The notes under the pieces: model-generated
What the model saw: the letters and a program-made list of their open reading frames with translations, nothing else
Told to the model about the DNA's origin: nothing
Databases searched by the model: none
Source: Paralithodes platypus
Taxonomy: Eukaryota; Arthropoda; Malacostraca; Decapoda; Lithodidae
Reading direction: 5' to 3'
Assembly (NCBI GenBank): GCA_032716605.1
Contig: CM064501.1
Location: 24,380,514-24,444,513 of the forward strand
Length of the DNA stretch: 64,000 nucleotides
Made by a program: the position numbers and the translations under genes
Shown here: positions 43,157 through 55,251 of the stretch, piece after piece
How the letters are laid out: every line of letters begins with the position of its first letter
Numbering within the stretch: position 1 is the first letter of the stretch

Positions 43157-44985
43157 AATAGCACCGGAATCATCCAAGGTAGAGTCTCTGGAAAAAGTTT
43201 GAGCAAAGAGTTCAGCTTTGTCAGAGGAAGAAGTGATGGTTGTGCCATCAGAGTGGAAAAGGGGAGGGAAAGACGAGGAAGAGTAGTTGTTGGAGAGGTT
43301 TTTTGGCTAGATGCCAGATAACTTGGGAAGAGCTAGAGTTGGATAGTTCAGTGCATTTATTATTGATGAAAGAATGCTTGGCCAGTCGAAGAACAAAGTT
43401 GGCTTGATTCCAGGCAGAAACATAAGAAGAATGAGATTCTTGAGTTTTAAGGCGTCGGTACTGTTTGAATGCTTCCTCCTTGTTGTGGACAGCAGTAGAA
43501 TAAGCGTGAGTAAACCAAGATTTCTTTGCATTAGACTGAGAGAAAGAAAATGGAATGTACACCTCCATGCCCGAGAGGATTACCTCTGAAATGCGTTCAG
43601 CACTCTCCGAGGTTCCTCGGCCACAAAAGCAGAAGTCATTCCATGGGAAATCAAAGAAGTACTGCCGGAGAGCCTCCCAGTCGGCAGCGCCAAAGTGCCA
43701 CAAGCGCCGCTGGCTGGGAGGATCAGATGTCCGTAATGAAGAGATAGGACAGGTGACGGAGATAAGTTTATGGTCGGAGGAGCCCAAAGGAGAGAAAAGA
43801 TTGACAGTATAAGAGGAAGGGTTAGAAGTCAGAAATAAGTCAAGAATGTTGGGCTTATCTCCGAAGCGATCCGGGATACGGGTGGGTTGCTGGACAAGCT
43901 GCTCTAGGTTATTTATGATAGAAAAGACGTAGGCTTGTTCACCAGGTTTGTCAGTAGAGTGAGAGGAGAGCCATTGGCGGTGGTGAACGTTCAAATCTCC
44001 TAAGATGGAAATTTCAGAGAAGGGAGATATAGATAGAATGTGTTCCACTTTAGAGTTTAGATAGTCGAAGAATTTGGGAAAGTCGATAGAGTTAGGGGAA
44101 AGATAGACAGCACAGAAATATTTAGTATGAGAATGACAGGATAGTTTGTGCCATAAAGTTGAGAAATCAGAGGAGTCGAAATCGGGAACACGAGAGCAAG
44201 TGAGTTTGCTGTGCACGTATGCACATTGCACAACATCCGCCATTGGCTTTGAAACTAGGATACAGAAAGTAGGAGGATACAGAGAAGGGGAAGCTGGAAG
44301 TTGTTTCAGATACCTGGGTTTCGGTGAGGAAAAGAATATCAGGTTTGGAGGAGGAGAGATAGTGTTCGACAGACTGAAAATTAGAGGAAAGGCCGCAAAT
44401 ATTGCAAAAGTTGATAGTAAGAGGTAGTACGGATAGTAAGGAGTTACCGTACATGGAGGGATAGACAGACGAATGAGGAAGTAAGAAGAAGGTGTGGTGT
44501 GGAGGTAGATGTGCTGGAAAGTGTGAAAAGGAACAACTTGAGATTGTTCGGCCATATGGAACGTATGGGAAGCGAAAGAATGACTAAGAGGGTGTACGAG
44601 AGCGAGATGGAAGGACAGAGAGGGGGAGGTAGACCGAAGGAGAGGTGGAAGGATGGAGTGAGGAAGTATATGAATGAAGGCGGTGCTGGTTGGGAGGAGG
44701 GGCGTCCACTGACTGGGGACAAAGGTGCTTGGGGGCGGATCGTTCGTGACCACCCCTTCGGGGATCATGGCGTCAGGCAATAGATAGATAGATAGATAGT
44801 AAGAGTGACAGGCCGTGGTCCAGAGCATGTAGAGGGGTCGTGAGGGGAAGGTCGGGCATGTGTGGTGGTATTTATGGTCCCCCCCCCCCTGGGGAGTACG
44901 AGGCTGGGCCTGTTTTCATCATGTTTTTGTTTTACTAATTTTGAAGGAGGAAGTGTGGTGTGCATGTTCAGTGTAGTGAAGTAGA
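43157..44985 (-). pseudogene. LINE family A, 5' part (endonuclease), with nested insertion
   Basis: The 526-residue frame 44,828-43,248 covers the endonuclease: [44 protein letters not shown] and SSDHKLISV, then the linker [16 protein letters not shown] and [17 protein letters not shown] has become GDLN. The 5' end (44,870-44,985) has a poly(G) stretch on the minus strand like the 22.48 kb copy. A 371-bp LINE fragment interrupts it at 44,424-44,794. Its 3' continuation is 37,888-39,563. Confidence 0.88.
44424..44794 (+). mobile_element. LINE 3' fragment with (ATAG)n tail and 11-bp target duplication
   Basis: It encodes a LINE C-terminus in one frame ([54 protein letters not shown], stop near 44,780). 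An (ATAG)n tail follows immediately. GATAGTAAGAG is present at 44,413-44,423 and 44,795-44,805; removing the insertion restores the LINE A sequence. Only about 90 codons survive, a severe 5' truncation. Confidence 0.9.
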
Positions 44986-45009
44986 TAGGAGGAGGAGGTG
45001 TTTGTGAGA

Positions 45010-45330
45010 CCATGCTAGACTACTCTCAAAGTAAGTGAGGCACAAAGGGAATCAGTAAGGGAGGCTAAGCAAATGAAACAGGAGTTCCAGCGATTCCTTA
45101 TCAAGTACTTACAGCCTTTCCTGGGTATAGCCCTGTTCGATTGGTACCTACAATCTACCCCCATTTCCCCTATTAGTCGCCTTGTACGACACGCAGTAGG
45201 ACGCGTGTGGCATATTCTTTTTTTCCTCCACCATAAGATGGAGCCCCCCTTACCCACAGGGGGAATAAGGCTTCCCATATTCTCTTTTGATCTGTCATGA
45301 TTTATATATACCATTTTCTGCACTGAATAT
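45010..45330 (-). repeat. GC-richer repeat-like segment of unknown type
   Basis: The minus strand has CTTATTCCCCCTGTGGGTAA, GTACAAGGCGACTAATAGGG and CAGGAAAGGCTGTAAGTAC. The wording resembles 5' segments of arthropod LINEs, but there is no second copy here to confirm it. Confidence 0.35.
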
Positions 45331-45860
45331 TGGGTTACTCTGATGACAATTGTTAAAATAGAATATTGGTTCTTGATGAGGAATTAACATAAAGTCTTCT
45401 GCGTTGTAGTTCAAATCGGGTTCTTTGGTTGTATACCGTACTGCTTTATCTCCTCTCTCGTGCCTTGCGATTGGAACGGACGAGAACTCGTTGATTGGTC
45501 CTGGAGGAGTCCTGCAGTTCATGTAGGACCCGGTAGATGACATTGCTGCTCTGTTTCTTTACACCATAGAGAGTGTTGGTTTTCGATGACAGACTGTGTT
45601 GCTTCCTTTTCTTCTCTCGTCTGTGTCTTTCGTTTCACTCTTTTCCTCTCCTTAATGTTGACGAGCCTGGCTTTGATTGGTGACATCTCTCCATAGTTTG
45701 TGAGAACATCTGATGGGGTTGCTAATTTGTTGTCTTGCAACCCCGTCATCTCAAAAACAGTAAAAGAGACAGTCATAAATTCCTAAGGTTAGCTAGAGGA
45801 TGCCAAACCTCACTCTGGATAGGACCAGCATTATTCCACGCAGGGTGTCAAACCAGTGCA
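45330..45860 (-). other. Remnant with two open minus-strand frames, unidentified
   Basis: Frames 45,776-45,519 and 45,543-45,295 (85 and 82 residues) are rich in Lys/Arg/Glu (NIKERKRVKRKTQTREEKE) and overlap in different phases, as if one gene had frame-shifted. The upstream end (45,790-45,850) matches 5,345-5,420 inverted, so it belongs to a repeat family. No domain recognised. Confidence 0.35.
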
Positions 45861-46146
45861 ATTTTGTTTGAAGACTTGAATGAATATGAGAAGGAATACA
45901 CGAAAATTAACTCAAAAGAGCTTTCTTTTGGCCATGTTATTACTTCCAAACACGTACCGTAAATTAAATATGATCCATAATTTTAGATCTTTGAATACCC
46001 GGTAAGAGGATGAATACACGAATATTACCATGAAATACCATTGTTTTGGCCATTGTATAATTCCAAAGACGTAATTTAAACTATAAACCATAATCTTATC
46101 ATTGCATATAAGATAACACGTACAGACTTAAAAGAAAGGATTCGGT

Positions 46147-46361
46147 TTAACCCCTTCTGTACCGGTGAAGTTTTATTTAGTATAATCTGGTTACTATTAG
46201 GCGATTGTATTCAGTTTAGAAAGGGTCTCCAGCAATCAACAGGCTTTGAACTATCTCACGTAACCCTTATTTCTACCACAGATTTGTCTTCAACTGCACA
46301 CAATCATCTAATTATAGCTAAGACAAACGTTAAAATACGTCACCCATACAGAAGGGGTTAA
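46147..46361. mobile_element. MITE family 2 copy
   Basis: TTAACCCCTTCTGTACCGG at the left, CATACAGAAGGGGTTAA at the right; both TTAA sites present; 211 bp between them. Confidence 0.8.
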
Positions 46362-46383
46362 TGACAGTACAGCTATAAACGGA

Positions 46384-46597
46384 TTAACCCATTCTGTACC
46401 GGCGACGTCTTTTTAACTTTTTTCTAGCTACATTTAGACGATTTTGTGTAGTTTAAGAAGGATCTGCACCAGTAAAAAAGGATTAAGGGAGATAGTTCTA
46501 AGCCTAGTAATTGCTGGAGGCCCTTTTTATACTGAATAATATCGTATAGTAGTAGCCAGATTAGAATTAAAAGGACGTCACTGGTACTGAATGGATA
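46384..46597. mobile_element. MITE family 2 copy, best conserved
   Basis: TTAACCCATTCTGTACCGG, then CGACGTC, at the left; GACGTCACTGGTACTGAATG at the right, the closing TTAA mutated to ATAA. It lies 23 bases from the previous copy. Confidence 0.8.
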
Positions 46598-46678
46598 AAA
46601 CGGAGATGTTTTACCCATAAACAAAGGCTATTTCTATCCTGCGAGTCACAAGCGGGGGAGGGCAAACGGCGGGGAAGC

Positions 46679-47055
46679 TTAAGGGGGAGGTAGTTCTTTT
46701 TTTCAGGACCCCCTTCTCCTTCATGCGTAGCCCCATTAGTTTTGTTATTTTATGACGTTCGCCCAATTAGTTTGTCAATATTAAGATATTTCGTCCCTTT
46801 TTTTTATCAATAGCACGACCTTTTGTCCCAATAAGGTGGTGTTTTTTTTCCTGGCAAGCGCTAGCTAGCCTGTAATTTTGGAGGGATTTTTCTTTGGCCG
46901 GGATATTTTGCTACCGAAAAATTTACAAATTTATTTAGAAGGGGGATCTTAAGTATAATTTGTACAGCTTGATGGAGGTCTAGGGAAGAAACTAGGACAA
47001 TAATACACAAATGAATAAATAAATACACTAATAAAGAAACCCTACCCCCTTCAGC
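46679..47055 (+). mobile_element. MITE family 1, complete copy
   Basis: TTAA at 46,679 with AAGGGGGAGG; blocks GTAGCCCCATTAGTTTTG, CTGGCAAGCGCTAGCTAG and AGCTTGATGGAGGTCTAGGG; ends AACCCTACCCCCTTC. Confidence 0.82.
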
Positions 47056-47297
47056 TATTGTCAGTGGAATGTAGGAGTGGTGGGGGTAGTGGTGATGGGT
47101 TGGAAACTACTCTTGGTTGTTTTCTGTTGAAGTAAAGAATGCTACATCAATTGCATGTCATTGAGTATACTTTTTGTTTTTTCAATGTTACCAAAAAAGT
47201 GAAAGGATGAGAACAACATTTACCTAATTATAAATTTTTAGCTTAAGTGCCTTGGTAGCTAAGGACAAACATGGTCGTTCTTGAGATATTTGGCGAA

Positions 47298-47330
<33 letters not shown>

Positions 47331-47717
47331 ACACACATATGACACACAGGTATACAAAGATGAATAGTGTTAACATAAATAGTTCTTAGTGTATTTTGGC
47401 ATCTGTAATCGATTAATGTAATTACCAAAACAGATAACAAGCTGACAAAAGCGGGCTAAGCAATAAAAGGTTAGCAAATATGAAACAATATGTGAATGTA
47501 TACAGTATGGTACGTACACACTATTCGTGTAAACAGTGATTAAATGTATATAATTGTAAAAAATAAACGAATTGTTTGTAAAACTAATTATATATTGCAA
47601 TAAATTACGGTAAACATAAATAGGCATATCATAATATTAATTGAAATTGAAAATGGATAAAATAATGAATCGAATACCGGTACCGGTACACAAAATCATA
47701 ACTATTGAATAAATAAA
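47056..47717. other. Unassigned AT-rich stretch with (CA)n
   Basis: A CA/AC run at 47,298-47,337. Nothing else supported. Confidence 0.6.
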
Positions 47718-48210
47718 TTATAGGTTTGATTCCCGAAGGGAAGTCATCAAAACCTAATATTTAGTAGGGGCCCCGGAATCATTGACGATGTTGCCTATTA
47801 GTATAATAGTCTCCATTCAACGCCCACGTCAGTCGTTTGAATCAACCGCGCGAGGAAGAAAGAGATTCATCTACATAAGTGCAACGCTACTTCTCTTATC
47901 GTGTCGTCACAGATCGGGTACCCACTACGAAAAAACTTCGTAAAAAATAAAGGAACACAAAAGGAAAAACAAAATCCACTTTAACACTGTTATTCACAAG
48001 CTTCCCACATTCGGTGGATTTTCTTGCGTTGTGGCTTCTTATCACCTCTCGCCAAGCGCAACAATTCTTCCTTCAATGATATATCAAGATAAACTCCAAA
48101 TACCAGCGAATGGGAAGGGGATGGCTGTGAGGGACGTCGTCGTCAATGATTCCGGGACCCCTACTAAATATTAGGTTTTCATGACTTCCCTTCGGGAATC
48201 AAACCTATAA
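47718..48210. mobile_element. 493-bp fold-back element carrying a piece of the large element's terminus
   Basis: The arms 47,718-47,788 and 48,140-48,210 are inverted repeats of about 70 bp with two mismatches (outer TATAGGTTTGATTCCCGAAG). Between them, 47,758-48,079 is an inverted copy of 60,947-61,264, the right terminus of the 13-kb element. The remaining 48,080-48,140 is not found there. Confidence 0.85.
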
Positions 48211-48550
48211 TTTAATAGTGGCCCCTTCATCATTGACGATGTTGCCTGAATTCCAAGACTGGAGGGGGACATTCGCAAATATCAAACTCTCAATAACCGT
48301 ATGGTTAAGCCAAGAAACCTTATAACAGGAAAAAGAAATAGTAATTGCGTTGTTGTGCATACAACAGTATAAAATAGGAAAGAGTGGGAGCAGTGCGTTG
48401 CTTCAAAGAAGACTGCTCCAGCAACAGAGTCCTCTTCCATGAGGTATTTGTTGTAGCGTGTGACACAGAGAGTTAAATGCAAAACAAAAACTTGTCACCT
48501 CGACCTGTAACCTGTGCTGAGCTCAGCTTGGTGCTTAGGTCCATTTATTG

Positions 48551-48665
48551 AGTCGCTTCGACCAATACTAAACTTATTGAATCTAGTGCAAACTAGGTTG
48601 GAACATGTGTAGAGTCATTTCGACCAATAGCAATCTTTCGTAAACTAGTGCAACTAGCATCGAAC
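48551..48665 (+). repeat. 61-bp tandem duplication with CCAAT motifs
   Basis: GAGTCGCTTCGACCAATACT and GAGTCATTTCGACCAATAGC begin the two units, and CTAGTGCAAACTAG and CTAGTGCAACTAG end them. Each contains a CCAAT box and lies near the left end of the 13-kb element. Confidence 0.7.
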
Positions 48666-49809
48666 CTGCAATGTAGATATATAGCAATAATGAACAGTAG
48701 TGTAACACAATCTTTTATTATTCGTAAACTACATGAGCTTTTTTAATTAAGCTTTGCAAACTTAAAATGAATACATCAGATTTAATAATTAAACAAATTT
48801 TCTCGAGCTTCTTAGCTCGTGCATATCTATTTGGGCTTGGCCCGGCGTAAATAACGCCTAGCTTGCCCTGCATTAACTTGGAATCCTGTGGAACGGGGTT
48901 CGTCTCTTGTACTGGGATCCGCATACCCCCCCCCCCCCTTTTCTAAAGCCACTATTGGGCGTCCACATCAAATTACTAACGGCTGGAATTACAAGGAAAA
49001 CAACAGGAGTGTGCCCTTGTGCAGACGATATGAACAAAGGGCGGGGCCGTAATAGAAAACCGAGTTTGTAACCAAAAATGGGAAAAAACACATGCAAAGA
49101 AAAAAGTCTGCACCGAGGGCGCTTCCTGTGACTACCACGTCCTCGGCTCACTTGGTGTGGAGCGAGGACACGTAGGATCCTGGAAAAAAACTTAGAGAGC
49201 TAGAAAAACAACTGGCTATATCAGTTAGTCCGCCGGGGGATGTCAAAAATTTTCTAGTCTAAGAGGATCGAACAAGATACCTGTGGGACATGAGCCGTAG
49301 GACCTGAATGGCCCCGACCCCGGCTTCCCCCGGCAGTAAATGTACCTCAGTCTGAACGTGTTTGTCTCATACCACTAAAAAATAGTTCACGATTATTTAG
49401 AGGTCAGAGAAAACTCCGGTGCAGCGCAGCTGGCCATATATTAAGGAGGGACAGGCTTCTAGTCTAAGCCGGAGGGAAAACAAGGAGCCTGGGATTGAAG
49501 GGGAAAACTGTCACTTTTGAAGAGTGATTGTTTGCGGCAATTACAGAAAATTTAAGAGAGCTGATATTATTTGGAAGGCTAAGGATGAGACTGACATAGA
49601 GAGATCTCTGGTGCGTAAGGAATGCTAACAGCGTTAAGTTATCGCTAGGCCTTTCTGAAAGTATAAGCCTAAGTAACGAAAAGCGCACGCTTTTGCCAGA
49701 TCAATATAAGCCGCTCTACTGGCCGTGTGTAAGGAGAACATGGCTGTAATTTCATATGGAACAAAAAAAGGCGAGAGAGCCCATAACGGTTTTCATCTAT
49801 CACATGTAA

Positions 49810-49920
49810 GAAGAAAAGTGGGGGGAATGTAAATAACTGATTCGGCCTTAAGAGGTTATCGTAAAGTGGAGTAAATAACTGATTAGGCCTTAAGTGGCTA
49901 TCGTAAAAGTGGGGACCTGC
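49810..49920 (+). repeat. Short tandem duplication in left arm
   Basis: GTAAATAACTGATTCGGCC, then TTAAGAGGTTATCGTAAAG, is followed by GTAAATAACTGATTAGGCC, then TTAAGTGGCTATCGTAAAAG, each near an AGTGGGG motif. Confidence 0.8.
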
Positions 49921-52384
49921 CGCTAAGCTGTCCCTGACCCCGGTAAAACGTCTCGGTAAGTGCGCACAGCTCGAATAAGCATATGGAAAGAGGAAGAAGT
50001 CCTCTCTAATAGTGATGGGACTAACATCCCACCGGGACGAACTTCCAGCCCCCCGCGGCGGGACTCTTCCCAAAAAGGGACAACCCCAACAAGGCTTGCT
50101 GAGGGGTTAAAATATGCGTAATCATGAAGTGAGCTTATCGAGAGTGAATACTGATTCGCGTTGTCCGCACGTAACGTAAACAGAGGGGCATCCTGGAGAA
50201 TTGACAAGTGTAACTGTAATAGAGACCCCTGAGGATACCGTCCTCCAACCCATCTAGATGTACTGACTAGGAGGACATCATCCTAAAGACATCCTGGTAG
50301 CCGCTTGCCGGCGGACGGTTGTCTGGTTTATAACCTAAGTTAGTGTGAGAGAGGCGGCCTTTCCTGGTGTGGGCCTGCCGCAGGGTTAACTGCGTATGTA
50401 CACCAGACCTGGGCCAGGGATCGTGTGTGTCCCTCTGTGTAATTACTAGGTATCACATCCCTTATGCAGAGGGTTGTATCATTGTTATGCAACGCCGAGT
50501 GAGGCAAAGTCGCTTGACTTCCTTTCTGGCGAGCACATTGCGGTGACCGGCGCAGTTCGGTCGCGCAGAAGAGATAAGGTGGCGCAGCCACCCTTAGGAT
50601 GTAACACCTCGTTGAACCTCGGAACCCCATTGCACCTAGCACTGCCGAGGGAGAGAGGACACATGACCCATTCCTTAAAGCATTTTATTTTAAATGTACT
50701 AGATAGTGGGAGGGGAAACCGTCCGTTGGCCACTTGGAGCCTTCGGGAAGACCTGATGGGGGTTCCCTACATTCGATATCCTCCTTACCTTCACATCTCC
50801 CTGTCTAGCTAATCATGAGCTTCGCGGTGGAAACCAGAGAGAACCAAATCCTATAATAAGCATTCATAGGTCCCCTGAGCCATACCGAGTTTGAGGAGCT
50901 GTCGTGACCTGACTGCCTCAAATAAGGCTGTCCGGATTTCTGCGAAAGATCTCGCCGGGGAAGGGAGGAGATATTATTGAGAAGCCTTAGCTAATTCCTC
51001 CTTCCGCCGTGGGTGCGTAACCCTAGTAAACAGGAAGCTAAAAAACTTCCTGAGGGCCTTATCTCTGACGAGAAATTTACCTTTGGAGTTCAAGAAGTTC
51101 AGGAGCAAACAGGGGCAAAGGAAAAACCTCTGCAGTTAGGGAAATAGGGGGAGGGTTGTTGTATTAGCCAGTCAAACTCGGTAATGGAGGGGAAACTGGG
51201 GACAGAGGGTTAGATGGAAAAACTATCGCAAACTGTGGGAGTTCCTGATCCCACGTTACCCATGGTTCATCGCTCATCCCACCCAGAATTGGGTGAGGTG
51301 GGAAAGTGACCGGAGGCAAGTACTTGACCGCTTATCCGGCGGGTATTCCGGGTAAGTGTTGTCCCGCCGCAATACAGTTACCTGATCCTGACAACTAGCG
51401 TTCAAGCGAAAATATGTCTATTTCCCGGTATAGGGACATGGCATATGTTGTGTTGAGAATTTTTTGGGAGATATTTTAAGGCTTAGGAAACAACATTGGA
51501 TAAAAACTGAGATGATCGATTGTGCTACTATCGAGTCGATCAAAGAAACAACCCGTGGGACTGATGCTACCAAGATCGCCCATCCGTTCGTGGTATGTTG
51601 ACTGGGAGACAGTGAACTCCGGCGGGCTAAGTCCCTAGAGTTTATAGTGTGGGTAAATCTGCCTCTCACACCACCGGTCCTACTTTAGCGAAATAGATGA
51701 GGATCCTTCCTCGATTTCAACATGCAAGTGGGATTGAAAGCTAGAGGTCATTGAGTAATGAACTTAGGCCTCTGACTGAACATCCACTTTGGCCTTACCG
51801 AGTCCGTAATGATTTATTCAGAGGTATGCCTAACACGGAGCGAAGCGCCGGGAGGGCTGGTATGATTAAACAAAACGAGACTTTAATCCATAGAATCAGT
51901 GAGAAAAGGTCTACTAGGTATACCGTGTACCCCATTGCCAACTCAAATCAGAAGGGTTAGACTAACCCTAGATCGCCAACCGCCTCGACGGAACGCAGGG
52001 ATCAGCCACTTATACATAGTGTTTTGGGGTGAACCTGAGCCGGTCACACTAGGCCTGGAGCCGTGCAATTGCAAGTACCTATAATAGGAAAAAAACCCAC
52101 TAGATACCCAGCAAGCTGATGTCTATAGATAAGCTTGTAAAACGGTCCATACACCGGTAGTATAAAATAACACATCGTACTTGTAAGAGTTATGTCGTTA
52201 AATTACCGCTGAATGCATCCAAACTCTTTATCCGTAAGAACTCTTATCTTATTATATATTCTTGAACAAAAGAAGGTAAACAAAAATTATGCATCTGTTT
52301 TCTTCATTTTAGGATGAGTCGTCTCGCCGGCCGAGGTTTAGTGTAAACAAACGAACCGTCTCGCCGGCCTAAGTGCTTGACAAT

Positions 52385-52565
52385 TATGAGCCGTATGACT
52401 GGTTTAAGTAATCGCGGGAACCATTAAACGAGATAGTGATCGACTTTTCTTATCTTACATTTTTTAAGGAAAGAAAATTTATGAGCCGTATGACTGGCTT
52501 AAGTAGTCGCAGGAACCATTAACCGAGATACTGACTTAGATTTTTTAAGGAAAGAAAATTTTACT
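52385..52565 (+). repeat. 106-bp tandem duplication in left arm
   Basis: TATGAGCCGTATGACTGG at 52,385 and 52,491; both units continue TTAAGTAGTCGCRGGAACC and end with TTTTTTAAGGAAAGAAAATT. Confidence 0.9.
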
Positions 52566-53244
52566 TACCCTAGCCGGAGATCTAGGTTCCATTACTCGGG
52601 AGTGTCCATCGAGAACGTTGTCCGGCGAAGCCTGGAGGGTTCTTGTATCGGGGGGGAGGGGTGCATGGGGGCTGAGTCATAACCAATGGCTAATTGCTCA
52701 GCTAAGTGGTGAGTATTGATTGCTGAGATGCAACGTTATCTCTGATTCTGGGGAATTTTTTGTTTTGAAAGTTAGCAACTGTAAACAATTTCCATACTGT
52801 GGTCATTAATGCCCCTTTCACACATACAGGACTCGGGTGCCGCATGCAGCAGAGTAGCTAGTCGTGAAGTTTTTTTTCCCGACTTGGTGGAGCTGGCTCG
52901 GTATGCCGCATCCAAAGGACTTCACCAGACTACAGCAGCATACAGCCGACGTTGTCGTCTTGACTCCGGAGAAGTCTTGAGACTCGAACCGACAATGGAA
53001 ATAACGGTCATTTGTACATGCCGACTACACCCGCATCTATAAGACTTCAGACGATCGACTCCAGACTACAGACGATCGACTTCAGAGTCGATCCGCATAC
53101 ACTCGCATAAAGCCGACACATACAGGTTCTGTGGCCAACGGAGGTATATAAAGGGCGCTCGACCAGGGGTGGACATCATTACAGTCGACTCCACCGTTGC
53201 GTTAACAGGTATGGTGACACTCTACCGTCCCGTCAACAGCTACA

Positions 53245-54713
53245 GTGAACTGTGCAGTGGCCCGTGCGTGCAACATGGCTGCGGACGTATTAATAACACC
53301 CTCCCAGCGCCAAAATATCGACATATACCTGGCGACCATGTCCATGGATTTAACTCTCCAGGTTGATCTGTTAGCTCTGAAAATGGCCACTAAACAACGA
53401 AGGAGGAAGAGGAGGTCAGTGTGGATGCGGAACTGGCTCCTGCGGCGGCAATTGTATGGCCACTACGAGAACATCATGCATGAGTTCATGCGCGAAGACC
53501 ACCGCAGCTTCAGAAACTTCACCAGGTTGGACGTGGACATGTTCTGGGAGATGGTGGAGAAGATCACACCCAGGATAGAGAGACAGGACACCTTCTGGCG
53601 GAAATCCCTGAGCCCTGTCCTTCGTCTCGCCATTACCCTGCGCTACCTGGCGACTGGTGACTCATATTAAACACTCTCCTATGATTTCTGTGTCGGCCAT
53701 AACAGCATTTCACTGCTGGTTCCTGACACCTGTGAGGCCATCTACCAAGAATACCACCCTCTCGTTCTGCCATGCCCCAAGACCCAGGAAGATTGGAAGA
53801 AATGTGCTGACCTCTTCGAAGAACGCTGGCAGTTTCCACACGCCGTTGTGCTATTGATGGTAAGCACATAGCCATTCGCTGCCCTGCCATGCTGGGTCCC
53901 TTTACTATAACTACAAGGGATTCCACTCTATTGTGCTTATGGCAGTTATGGATGCTGACTACAAGTTCCTGTACTGCGATGTGGGTGCCACTGGTTCGGG
54001 GTCTGATGGTGGTGTCTTTGCACAGACACCTATCAGGGCCGGCCTGGAGAACAACACCCTGGGACTTCCACCTCCTCAACCCCTACACACCGGTGACAGG
54101 CCTGTGCCCTACTTCCTGTTAGGTGACGACGCATTCCCCATGCGACCCTGGCTACTGAAACCATTCCCACATCGCTCAACGGACATGGGTCAGATGATCT
54201 TCTCCTACCGGTTGTCCAGGGCTCGACGGGTGGTGGAGAATGCCTTTGGCATCTTGGCTAACAGGTAAATATCTTCTATTTTTGGTGGTGTTAATGTCAT
54301 TAATAAGGCTATACACTTGCATTGCTAACTAATTCTCTTTGCAGAGGCAGGTATTTGATAATAACCATGTTTTGTGTCTCCCTATTCTACAGGTTCAGAT
54401 GTTTGCTCACCACCATTCCCCTGCAACCCAAGAGAGTGGAGTCAGTGGTGCTGGCATGCTGATGCCTACACAACCTCATCCGTCGCCGTTTCCCCAGTCA
54501 CCACGCTGGCTTCCTTGACAGGGAGAACCCACGCACCCACAGGGTGACGCCAGGGTCTTGGAGGGATGGTGACCAGTTGGATCCGCTCCTGCCACTGACC
54601 GGAAACCAGGCCACTAATTACGCAAAGGAGTTGCGTCGCTACATGGCAGACTACTTAACATCACCACGGGGCAGTGTCAGCTGGCAGGATCGCCGGTTCA
54701 GGGACTCATGAAG
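53245..54713 (+). pseudogene. PIF/Harbinger DDE transposase, broken, one intron
   Basis: The reading frame from 53,245 (or the inner Met at 53,388, MATKQRRRKRRS) gives FRNFTRLDVDMFWEMVEK and LRLAITLRYLATGDSY, then TAA at 53,668. After the stop the same frame continues with SLLVPDTCEAIYQEYHP and ADLFEERWQFPHAV. Two frameshifts lie near 53,855 and 53,893. Catalytic blocks are still visible: AIDGKHIAI (first D), YFLLGDDAFPM (second D) and RRVVENAFGIL (E). A 128-bp GT-AG intron (54,265-54,392) separates ILANR from FRCLLTTIPLQPK. TGA at 54,462 replaces a Cys codon before CLHNLIRRRFPS. Ends WQDRRFRDS and TGA. The enzyme would cut and paste the element; this copy cannot make it. Confidence 0.93.
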
Positions 54714-55251
54714 GTACGATGATTGTGTGTATTTTAATTATATATTAACTGACCTACTTTGCAGCTCTTTCTAATTAAATCATACGTGCCATTGTCATAT
54801 CATTTTCATATTTGTTATCTTCATATGTTTAATATTAATAATTATTACTTTCATTTTCAATTCTCTTCAGTCATTTGCTTTGGCATTTTATTTCATTATT
54901 CAGTATTTCCCTGACATTCAGTAACATATTATGTCACTGTAATACATCATTTACATTTTATTATTATATATTCATATTTATACATATCTGGCCATTACTT
55001 TCTTGCCTTGTTATTGCCGTAACTCCCATTTGTATATGATGAGTGTATATTAGTTTCAACAAACATATATTATATTCATCTTTATTTTATTTAGTACTAA
55101 CTTCTGTGAATGAATATGAAGTCTAGTCAATATTTTCTTGCCATGTTATTTAAGTACATATCTATTTGTATTATTACTGGAGACTATTTTCAGCAAACAT
55201 AAGTATTATTTATTGTTTCAGAACATTTTATTGTCATATGAGATTGGAATT
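54714..55251. other. AT-rich spacer between the convergent Harbinger genes
   Basis: No coding signal. Presumably the 3' UTRs of the two convergent genes. Several AATAAT/ATTTATT strings exist, but no single poly(A) signal stands out. Confidence 0.6.

Noticed and set aside
48900..52100. Ribosomal RNA or an endogenous virus genome, suggested by GC-rich non-repetitive text
   Set aside because: No rRNA core sequence is recognisable, and there is no long ORF or viral protein motif in any frame.
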